In this document: positions 27,927-34,850 of the stretch, piece by piece
Position numbering within the stretch: position 1 is the first letter of the stretch
Layout: the number at the start of each line of letters is the position of its first letter
Source: Bacillus sp. SA1-12
GTDB lineage: Bacteria > Bacillota > Bacilli > Bacillales > Bacillaceae
Direction: 5' to 3'
NCBI RefSeq assembly: GCF_000981385.1
Contig: NZ_LATZ01000011.1
Span: 1-64,000, forward strand
Length of the DNA stretch: 64,000 bases
The notes under the pieces: generated by a model
Seen by the model: only the letters and a program-made list of their open reading frames with translations
The model's database searches: none
Told to the model about the DNA's origin: nothing
Position numbers and translations under genes: made by a program

Positions 27927-27957
27927 TGAAAGCATTTTCAGCTATGTTGTTAGTATA
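27927..27957 (-). promoter_or_regulatory. cre-like site and -10 region of the sorbitol operon
   Basis: TGAAAGCATTTTCA (27927-27940) fits the catabolite-responsive element TGWNANCGNTNWCA at all positions but one. It lies 27 bases upstream of the dehydrogenase start, between the gene and a TATACT -10 box (minus strand, 27952-27957). The -35 is poor, as expected for an activator-dependent promoter. CcpA repression is inferred. Confidence 0.65.
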
Positions 27958-28321
27958 AGATTGAAATATTAGAAGATTAATACATACTTTTTCACAAAAA
28001 AATGAAAAGAGGTGAATGATTTTGGAAGATTGCGAACGATAATGATTGTAACACATTGTTAAGTGGCCTTTTTCAGGAGTTTTTACAAAACTAGTGAATA
28101 GAATGAAAATTAACTGTGATTTTACTTTCTTTTACGAAATTATCGATTGGGTCAGAGAGTTCAGTTTATAAAAAGATTATTAACCTTCCTTTTATATCAG
28201 GCCTAGCTTAATTACAGATCGATAGGAGGCCTTTCCTCTCATTATACTTTCTAAAATGAATGGGAAAGAAAAGATTTGGGTAAGCATACTCAGCTGAGTA
28301 TTTAAAATTTAGTAGAAAATT

Positions 28322-28360
28322 AAAAACGCCAGAAACAGTTAAACTGCCCCTAGCGTTTTT
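28322..28360. terminator. Terminator after the LacI gene
   Basis: AAAAACGC (28322-28329) pairs with GCGTTTTT (28353-28360), with CAGTT-A-AACTG folding inside. Both strands end in a T run. It corresponds in position to the hairpin at 39189-39225. Confidence 0.65.
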
Positions 28361-28362
28361 CA

Positions 28363-28484
28363 TTCGGTGATTCGAGAGGGATTCGTACTCCTAACCCTCC
28401 TCTGTAAAAATACATTTCATTTTATAAAATCTAATCAACTTCTTAAGCGTTACATAATCCAAATAAACAAGTCCCTTATCTTTA
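28363..28484 (-). pseudogene. Relic copy of a GH43/CBM gene 3' end and its 3' flank
   Basis: 28441-28484 matches 39335-39378 at most positions and, on the minus strand, still reads DKGLVYLDYVTLK, against DEGLVDLDYVTLK at the end of the GH43 protein at 39315-41204. Further on, GAGAGGGATTCG and ACCCTCC-CTGTAAAA match the 3' flank of that gene in the same order and spacing. The resemblance extends over roughly 120 bases plus a hairpin, so this is the remnant of a duplicated or lost paralogue, not chance. Confidence 0.75.
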
Positions 28485-28509
28485 TACCCTTCTGTTACTT
28501 TTCAAAGTC

Positions 28510-29526
28510 CTAAGTAGACCTATTCCCTCTATCTAACACAGTATTCCGTTCAATAAGTTCCCCTTTTACCGTTTTAACTTGAGGTTCACTAAGATCTTCG
28601 TTAATTTGATTTAATAAAATATCAACCGTATTTTCTACCATTTCATCTACTGGTTGTCTCCATGTGGTTAAGGAGTAGTTCGTCCATTGAGACATCTTAA
28701 CATCATCAAAACCAACAATGGAGATATCATCCGGAATCAGTAACCCCTTGCTGCGAGCGGCATCAATTGCCCCAAAAGCAGTAATGTCATTCCCGCAGAA
28801 TATGGCATCAATGTCTTTGTACTGCTCTAGTAGGCGAAGAGTCGCTTGGAAGCCGCCATCGTAAGAATAATTTCCAAGTTCAGTGAAATTTTCTGCAATC
28901 CCACTCTCATATAGTGCTTTCTCAAAACCATTTTTACGATCAATTGTTGTAGATGTATCTGTTGGTCCGGTAATAAAGGCAATCTTTCGGTGTCCTTTGT
29001 TTACTAAGTACATACCGATTTGATAGCCGGCGGAATAGTTATCACAATAAACAGCATTATAGGTATCATCGTTTATATATCGGTTAAAAAGGACAACTTT
29101 AATATCATTTTGGATGAATCTCTCTGCAGCATTTGAGGATAAAAAGGCATCTGTAATAATAACACCCTCAACATTGTATTCGATTAATTGACGGATTTCT
29201 TTTTCTTGAATTTGATTATTGATCGAGCTTATAAAAATGATGTGATAGCCTTTGACAGAAAGTTGTTCATAAAATTTTTGAAGAACTTCAGGATAGAAAG
29301 GGTTTTGAACATCTCTCATGACAATACCAATCATCTTCGTTTTTCTAGTCGTCAAACCTCTAGCTAATGCATTAGGCTGGTAACCTAATTGTTTAGCAGC
29401 AGCCAATACTCGCTCTCTTTTGCTTTCTTTTACATTCGAACCCGAGCTAAAAACTCTGGATACTGTAGGTTGTGAAACACCTGCTAATTTTGCAACGTCA
29501 AATGCTGTTACCTTTTTCTTAACCAT
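28510..29526 (-). CDS. LacI-family transcriptional regulator
   Basis: About 338 residues from ATG 29526 (MVKKKVTAFDVAKLAGVS), preceded by AGGAGG; a start at 29544 lacks one. The LacI helix-turn-helix and hinge (VTAFDVAKLAGVSQPTVSRVFS ... PNALARGLTTRKTKMIGIV, about 4-70) are followed by a periplasmic-binding-protein-like effector domain. It is the last gene of the hisD-like/malic-enzyme operon. The palindromes with central CG at 32221-32240 and 34289-34324 have the symmetry of LacI-family operators and are its probable sites. The inducer is unknown. Confidence 0.9.
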   Translation of the reverse strand: MVKKKVTAFDVAKLAGVSQPTVSRVFSSGSNVKESKRERVLAAAKQLGYQPNALARGLTTRKTKMIGIVMRDVQNPFYPEVLQKFYEQLSVKGYHIIFISSINNQIQEKEIRQLIEYNVEGVIITDAFLSSNAAERFIQNDIKVVLFNRYINDDTYNAVYCDNYSAGYQIGMYLVNKGHRKIAFITGPTDTSTTIDRKNGFEKALYESGIAENFTELGNYSYDGGFQATLRLLEQYKDIDAIFCGNDITAFGAIDAARSKGLLIPDDISIVGFDDVKMSQWTNYSLTTWRQPVDEMVENTVDILLNQINEDLSEPQVKTVKGELIERNTVLDRGNRST

Positions 29527-29598
29527 ATGACATTCCTCCTGCACTCTAAACAGAAAGATTATATCATATATTATGATCGTATTTATAATTAACCATTT

Positions 29599-30795
29599 CT
29601 ATATTGATACATTCTTAAAGGTTTGTGATACATTTGTTTGAATGGCAGCTTTTTCTACAGCTTCAGCAACGATAGATGCAACTCTGCTGTCAAACGGATT
29701 CGGTATCACATAATCTGGGTGAATCTCGTCTTCTTTAATGAGATTTGCAATAGCATAAACAGCAGCCAGCTTCATTTCTTCATTAATTTCTTTTGCTCTT
29801 ACATCTAATGCCCCTCTAAAAATACCAGGGAATGCTAAAACATTATTTACTTGGTTAGGGAAATCAGATCTGCCTGTACCAACTACAAGAGCCCCCGCTT
29901 CCTTTGCTTCTTCTGGCATAATTTCAGGTATCGGGTTAGCTAAAGCAAAAATGATAGGATTCGTATTCATTGACCTTACCATTTCTTTTGTGACAGCGCC
30001 GGCAGCAGAGACACCGATAAAAACATCTGCACCAATTAAGGCATCTGCAAGAGATCCTTTTCTATTTTTCAAATTGGGCATACAAGCTAGTTCCTCTTTA
30101 AAGCTATTCATACCATATGGACGATCCTTATAGATAATGCCTTTCGTATCACATAAAATGATATCTTTTGCTCCTAGAACAAGAAGTAATTTAACAATAG
30201 CTACCCCTGCAGAACCTGCACCATTTACGACAATTTGAATATTTTCTAGTTGTTTTTCAGCTAATTTAAGGGAATTTATTAATCCAGCCACCGTTACAAT
30301 TGCTGTTCCATGCTGATCATCATGAAAAATTGGGATATCACAGATTTCCTTTAGCTTAGCTTCAATTTCAAAACATTTTGGTGCTGCAATATCTTCTAGA
30401 TTTACTCCGCCAAAAGAAGGTTCTAATAACTTTACCGTTTCAACGATTTTATTTGGATCAGTGGTATCTATACATATAGGAAATGCATCCACATTGGCAA
30501 ACTCTTTAAATAATAATGCCTTACCTTCCATAACCGGCATCGCAGCCTTCGGACCAATATCACCAAGTCCCAGCACTGCTGTTCCATCTGAAATGACAGC
30601 AACAAGATTACCTTTCATGGTGTAGTCATAGACTTTCCTTTCATCCTCATGGATCTCTATGCATGGTTCTGCAACACCAGGTGAATAAGCTAAACTTAAA
30701 TCTCTGGTATTCTTTACTTCAACTTTAGAATACACCCCGATTTTGCCTTGATTTTTCCTATGAAGATCAATAGCTTCATCTCGTAAAGTAGACAT
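29599..30795 (-). CDS. NAD(P)-dependent malic enzyme, second copy
   Basis: A 398-residue malic enzyme closely similar to the one at 7286-8527. The same motifs are present ([59 protein letters not shown]), but the C-terminus is shorter by about 13 residues. GAGAGGAAA precedes the start. It lies between a HisD-family dehydrogenase and a LacI regulator, so it probably serves a substrate-induced catabolic route that feeds malate or a malate analogue to pyruvate, while the other copy is housekeeping. The specific role is inferred. Confidence 0.9.
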   Translation of the reverse strand: MSTLRDEAIDLHRKNQGKIGVYSKVEVKNTRDLSLAYSPGVAEPCIEIHEDERKVYDYTMKGNLVAVISDGTAVLGLGDIGPKAAMPVMEGKALLFKEFANVDAFPICIDTTDPNKIVETVKLLEPSFGGVNLEDIAAPKCFEIEAKLKEICDIPIFHDDQHGTAIVTVAGLINSLKLAEKQLENIQIVVNGAGSAGVAIVKLLLVLGAKDIILCDTKGIIYKDRPYGMNSFKEELACMPNLKNRKGSLADALIGADVFIGVSAAGAVTKEMVRSMNTNPIIFALANPIPEIMPEEAKEAGALVVGTGRSDFPNQVNNVLAFPGIFRGALDVRAKEINEEMKLAAVYAIANLIKEDEIHPDYVIPNPFDSRVASIVAEAVEKAAIQTNVSQTFKNVSI

Positions 30796-30923
30796 TTATT
30801 TCCTCTCTTTCCTCTGATTCAAAACTCTTCTATTAAATCAAAACCGAAATCTAATAGATTCCGGCCATGATTTTATTTAGTAGAAAATGAAATAGAGTTA
30901 TTTATTTTTTTGAAAAACAGAGC

Positions 30924-32201
30924 TTATTTTTTTCCGTATCTTCGTACACGAAGCAATGCTTGCTCTGCGTGACCAGCAAAATTTTCTAATTGGCAAAGTC
31001 TTGCAGCGTATTCCCCAACATAAGCACTTGCCTCTGGTGTTACTTTTTGGTAGGTACATGTTTTTAAGAATTTCCCTACCCAAAGACCGCCGGTATAACG
31101 TGCAGCACCTTTTGTTGGTAGTGTGTGATTTGTACCAATTACTTTGTCACCGTATGCCACGTTTGTCTCTGGTCCAAGGAATAAACAGCCATAATTTGTC
31201 ATGTTTTCTAAGAAGTAATCTGGATCTTCTGTTAAAATCTCTACATGCTCATACGCTAATTTATCTGCCTCTTTTAATGCTTCCTCTCTTGACTCTACAA
31301 GAATAATTTTTCCGTAATCATTCCAAGAAACACGTGCCACATCTGCAGTTGGTAATACTTCAAGCTGACGCTCAATCTCAGCAACTGTTTCTTCTGCTAA
31401 TTTTTCAGAGGTTGTAATAAGCGCTCCTGGTGAAGTTGGACCGTGTTCCCCTTGACCTAAAATGTCAGTTGCAATCATTTCAGCGTCTACTGTTTCATCA
31501 GCGACTACTAAAGTTTCAGTTGGTCCTGCAAAAAGATCAATCCCTACACGGCCATATAATTGGCGTTTTGCTTCTGCAACAAATGCATTTCCCGGTCCGA
31601 CAATCATATCGACAGCTTCAATTGTTTCTGTTCCGATTGCCATACCTCCCAATGCTTGAACTCCGCCAAGGATATAAATTTCATCCGCTCCTGCAAGATG
31701 CATTGCAGCAACCGTAGCAGCAGGAATTTCGCCATTAATTGGAGGGGTACATGCGATAATGCGTTTAACACCTGCAACTTTTGCTGTTAGCACACTCATA
31801 TGAGCCGAAGCAACCATTGGATATCTTCCGCCAGGGATATAACAACCTACACTATTAACTGGAATATTCTTATGTCCTAAAATAACACCCGGTAATGTTT
31901 CAACTTCTATATCTTGCATAGACTTACGTTGTTCATCTGCAAATCTGCGAACCTGAGTTTGGGCGAACTTGATATCTGAAATCGTTTGTTCAGGTACACC
32001 GCTTACAATTTCCTCAATTTGTTCTTTGCTTAATTTGAAATTTTCTGGAGACCATTTATCAAATTGCTCTGATAAATCTCTTAATGCTGCATCTCCCTCA
32101 TTTTCAATTCTTTTAAGGATCGAACTTACAATCTCAGTTACCTTTGCATCATTTTGGGCAATTTCTTCTATGCTTTTTCCTTGTTTTAGTATTTTTGCCA
32201 T
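30924..32201 (-). CDS. HisD-family dehydrogenase (histidinol dehydrogenase-like, catabolic context)
   Basis: A 425-residue zinc-dependent four-electron-type dehydrogenase of the HisD family. Family zinc ligands and catalytic residues are visible: Gln250 and His253 (GQGEHGP), Glu318-His319 (AYEHVEI), Asp352 ([10 protein letters not shown]) and His411 (FAGHAEQA). The cofactor region [16 protein letters not shown] and DLFAGPTE are typical. It is not in a his operon. It sits with a malic enzyme, a LacI regulator and a GntP permease, a setting closer to HpsN-type HisD paralogues that oxidise hydroxylated C3 sulfonates. Histidinol, a sulfonated polyol or another polyol are all possible substrates. 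AAAAGGAGC precedes the start. Confidence 0.85.
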   Translation of the reverse strand: MAKILKQGKSIEEIAQNDAKVTEIVSSILKRIENEGDAALRDLSEQFDKWSPENFKLSKEQIEEIVSGVPEQTISDIKFAQTQVRRFADEQRKSMQDIEVETLPGVILGHKNIPVNSVGCYIPGGRYPMVASAHMSVLTAKVAGVKRIIACTPPINGEIPAATVAAMHLAGADEIYILGGVQALGGMAIGTETIEAVDMIVGPGNAFVAEAKRQLYGRVGIDLFAGPTETLVVADETVDAEMIATDILGQGEHGPTSPGALITTSEKLAEETVAEIERQLEVLPTADVARVSWNDYGKIILVESREEALKEADKLAYEHVEILTEDPDYFLENMTNYGCLFLGPETNVAYGDKVIGTNHTLPTKGAARYTGGLWVGKFLKTCTYQKVTPEASAYVGEYAARLCQLENFAGHAEQALLRVRRYGKK

Positions 32202-32220
32202 AATATCTGCTCCTTTTTAA

Positions 32221-32240
32221 TTTTGAATACGTATTCAAAA
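32221..32240. promoter_or_regulatory. 20-bp perfect palindromic operator upstream of the HisD-like gene
   Basis: TTTTGAATACGTATTCAAAA is perfectly self-complementary with a central CG, as in LacI-family operators. It is about 20 bases from the start codon of the HisD-like gene. Two closely similar copies lie at 34289-34324 upstream of the permease gene. The LacI protein encoded at the end of this operon is the likely ligand. Confidence 0.8.
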
Positions 32241-32244
32241 ACTT

Positions 32245-32515
32245 TATATTGATAGAATAGTAGTAATATTCAATTATGTCAACAATAAATCTCCAAATAA
32301 AATTTCCATTTTTTGAATGACATATCAATGTGTGTTATTAAAAATATTCATATTTATCATTTCAAAAGTGTACAAGGCTTTGAAATAAAAATAGACTGCA
32401 AAGCTTACACGAAGGTGCTTTGCAGCCTGATCAAAAGATGTTGAAAAAAGACAAAATGAGTATAACTTACTAAAGTCTTTAAAATTTTTCGCAAATACAA
32501 CCAATTGTATTTATA
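32245..32515. other. Intergenic stretch between permease and HisD-like genes
   Basis: No gene. It contains the terminator hairpin described at 32384-32425 and, near its right edge, the operator at 32221-32240. Confidence 0.6.
32384..32425 (-). terminator. Terminator of the GntP permease gene
   Basis: CTGCAAAGC (32396-32404) pairs with GCTTTGCAG (32417-32425). On the minus strand the hairpin is followed by TCTATTTTTATTT. The permease is therefore transcribed apart from the HisD-like gene. Confidence 0.75.
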
Positions 32516-33949
32516 TCAGACTAGCCCCGTTAAACTGTAAACTAAAATGACAAAGAAACAAGCCAATGTTTTAATGATCGTCACCGCGAAAATATCCCGG
32601 TAAGATTGTTTATGTGTTAATCCTGTTACTGCGAGTAAGGTGATAACTGCACCGTTATGAGGCAGGGAGTCCATCCCGCCTGATGCCATCGCAATAACAC
32701 GATGCATGACCTCAGGAGGAATATTAAATTGTTCAATAGCCTGTACATATTTGTCTCCCATTGCACTAAGTGCAATACCCATTCCGCCTGAAGCTGAACC
32801 CGTGATCCCTGCTAATACATTTGTTGTAACGGCTCCATTAACAAGCGGATTAGAAAATAAATTGGAAATGCCATCACGTACCACACCAAAACCTGGAAGG
32901 GAAGCAATAACTCCTCCAAATCCATATTCAGAAGCTGTATTCATAGTAGCAAGTAACGCTCCGCCTATACTCACATTGAGACCTTCCTGAAAACCTGCCG
33001 TAACACGTTTCCAATCATAGGAAACTGCTGCAAGAATACCTAATACTAAAGCAATTTCCACTGACCAAATTCCTGAAACTGCCGTAAGGTCTACTTTGCC
33101 AAAAGAATCTAAACCTATTTTGGAAAAATCAAATCCCTCAGGGTACCATTTTGGGATAGAAAGTGTGAGAAATTTATTCGCAACACCAACAATAATAAGC
33201 GGGATAAATGCCAGTACTTGACGGCAAATAGACTTGTTCCCGGCATAAGATATAGAAATATCCCCCATCTCTGCAGTAGCTGCCATTTCTTCTCTTGCAT
33301 CTCCAAATCCATAATACCCTTCCCCTGAAGCTTGTGCTTTTTTGCGGCGACTCTCTAAATATAAGATTCCTAAAGCAAAGACAAATATTGATCCAATAAT
33401 CCCTAGGATAGGAGCCGCATAAATATCAGTCTTGAAAAAAGTAGTTGGAATGACGTTTTGAATTTGCGGCGTTCCCGGCATCGCATCCATCGTGAATGAC
33501 AAGGCACCTAGAGCAATCGTTCCCGGAATCAGCCGTTTCGGAATATTTGCTTCTTGGAAAAGATGCCTCGCGAACGGATAGACGGCAAATACAACAACAA
33601 ACAGACTTACTCCGCTGTATGTTAAGACAACACACATTAAAACGATCGCCAAAATAGCTCTCTTTTTGCCAACGACTTGCACAATCGTTTTTGCAATCGA
33701 TTCGGCTATCCCAGACATTTCAACTATCTTTCCAAATACAGCACCCAAAAGGAAAACAGGAAAATAATTTTTTATAAACCCAACCATTTTTTCCATAAAG
33801 ATATTTGAGAAAAACGGTAATGCATAGCTCGGTTCAGTAAAAATCACAGCAAGCAGTGCACAAAGCGGTGCAAATAAAATAACCGAAAAACCACGGTATG
33901 CGATCAGCATAAGAAGTCCTAAAGCTAATAGTATTATGAATAAATCCAT
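32516..33949 (-). CDS. GntP-family permease
   Basis: A 477-residue integral membrane transporter with about a dozen hydrophobic segments. The GntP signature regions TYSGVSLFVVVFAVYPFA and LGALSFTMDAMPGTPQIQNVIP, and the C-terminal ASGGMDSLPHNGAVITLLAV, are typical of the gluconate/hydroxy-acid proton symporters. The start ATG follows AGGAGGG. It is controlled by the same operator type as the HisD-like operon and presumably imports its substrate. Gluconate itself is unlikely, as no gluconate kinase is nearby. Confidence 0.88.
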   Translation of the reverse strand: MDLFIILLALGLLMLIAYRGFSVILFAPLCALLAVIFTEPSYALPFFSNIFMEKMVGFIKNYFPVFLLGAVFGKIVEMSGIAESIAKTIVQVVGKKRAILAIVLMCVVLTYSGVSLFVVVFAVYPFARHLFQEANIPKRLIPGTIALGALSFTMDAMPGTPQIQNVIPTTFFKTDIYAAPILGIIGSIFVFALGILYLESRRKKAQASGEGYYGFGDAREEMAATAEMGDISISYAGNKSICRQVLAFIPLIIVGVANKFLTLSIPKWYPEGFDFSKIGLDSFGKVDLTAVSGIWSVEIALVLGILAAVSYDWKRVTAGFQEGLNVSIGGALLATMNTASEYGFGGVIASLPGFGVVRDGISNLFSNPLVNGAVTTNVLAGITGSASGGMGIALSAMGDKYVQAIEQFNIPPEVMHRVIAMASGGMDSLPHNGAVITLLAVTGLTHKQSYRDIFAVTIIKTLACFFVILVYSLTGLV

Positions 33950-34021
33950 TGTAACTCCCTCCTATCTTTCATTGAAACAAACTATTTCTATTAATAATGT
34001 GTTATCTTGCTATAGTCATTT

Positions 34022-34035
34022 AGGAATCGCTTACA
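34022..34035. promoter_or_regulatory. cre-like site upstream of the permease gene
   Basis: AGGAATCGCTTACA resembles the catabolite-responsive element with two mismatches. It is 73 bases upstream of the start codon. A weak call. Confidence 0.35.
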
Positions 34036-34062
34036 TTTTCCATTTTGAAAAAACATCTTACA

Positions 34063-34278
34063 TTACTGTGTGGTAAACTTGATGTCTTCCATGTTTTTTC
34101 CCAGTAACTTCTGATAGTCTCCATTCCCAATTGTATTGAAGGTAATCTTAAGCATTTTGTTGACCATCCTCAGTTTCAATCCATTTAATAATTTGACCTG
34201 CTGCTTTAGAAACTTTAGCATATTCTGTACTATTTCTTTCCGACTTTTCCCTTTCTTTAATCTTATTGCCTTAGACAA
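34063..34278 (-). other. Doubtful short ORF / possible decayed gene upstream of the permease
   Basis: A 71-codon lysine-rich frame starts at TTG 34278, directly downstream of the twin operators. A second frame over the same bases reads more like a protein (STEYAKVSKAAGQIIKWIE ... then a stop ... YLQYNWEWRLSEVTGKKHG), so a frameshifted former gene is possible. I do not recognise the family. It would explain why the operators lie about 340 bases from the permease start. Confidence 0.3.
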
Positions 34279-34288
34279 GTCCTTTTTT

Positions 34289-34324
34289 GAATACGTATTC
34301 TTTTTTGATTGAATGCGTATTCAA
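34289..34324. promoter_or_regulatory. Two copies of the LacI-type operator upstream of the permease
   Basis: GAATACGTATTC (34289-34300) and TTGAATGCGTATTCAA (34309-34324) repeat the palindrome at 32221-32240. Their centres are 22 bases apart, about two helical turns, which favours cooperative binding of two dimers on one face. Confidence 0.8.
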
Positions 34325-34329
34325 AATTT

Positions 34330-34697
34330 CATATTACTAGATTAGTTTAATTCTTATACTTTTGTCAACCATTTTCTGAAAGGGCTTTAAAATGAATGAG
34401 CTTGTTCATCAGGAAATAACAAATCATATACATTCATTAGGTCTTATTCTCAAAATTTTTGTCTGGATACATTTTTATTTGATGTTTATAAAATCATTAG
34501 AAGCAATTCTTATGATGCTAAATTTAGTTTATATAAGATATTAGATTATAATACCATGGTAAACTAGAATGAGAACGTTCTAGTTTATCACTATAATTTT
34601 TGATAAAGTGAATGGAACTATAACATGCGGTAATGAGTTATAAAAAATAATCCTATAGTTTTACTTTAAAAATGCACGAATAAATTTAATAAAACAT
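34330..34697. other. Intergenic stretch between ppdK terminator and operators
   Basis: No gene. The only structure is TAAACTAGAA / TTCTAGTTTA at about 34560-34587, whose centre contains the perfect palindrome AGAACGTTCT. It could be an operator or an orphan hairpin. Confidence 0.5.
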
Positions 34698-34735
34698 AAA
34701 AGCCCCAATCCCATATCTAACATGGGATTGAAGCT
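34698..34735 (-). terminator. Terminator of ppsR-ppdK
   Basis: CAATCCCAT (34706-34714) pairs with ATGGGATTG (34722-34730), flanked by partly complementary AAAAGC and GAAGCTT. On the minus strand it ends in GGGGCTTTTATGTTTT. It belongs to the repeated hairpin family also seen at 39189. Confidence 0.8.
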
Positions 34736-34850
34736 TCTTATTCTGATGATTCTAATGGGATTCAGACCCCGGCTCCAATTATGTTGGAATAAATAATACT
34801 AAATCAATCAATGTTTTCTGCTGGTGATAAATTGGCAGCCTTCCTCATTT

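Larger units (their letters stand above)
28060..28509. other. Intergenic stretch with a palindrome and a glycosidase relic
   Basis: No intact gene. It holds a perfect 16-bp palindrome ATACTCAGCTGAGTAT (28286-28301), a terminator hairpin (28322-28360), and a decayed copy of the 3' end of the GH43 gene at 39315 (listed separately). Confidence 0.6.

Noticed and set aside
27901..28056. An N-terminal extension of the sorbitol-6-phosphate dehydrogenase
   Set aside because: It would cross the cre site and the -10 region and has no ribosome binding site, whereas ATG 27900 follows AGGAGG.
30924..32201. A histidine biosynthesis gene (hisD proper)
   Set aside because: No other his gene is nearby, and its neighbours are a permease, a malic enzyme and a LacI regulator sharing operators; the specific name was withheld.
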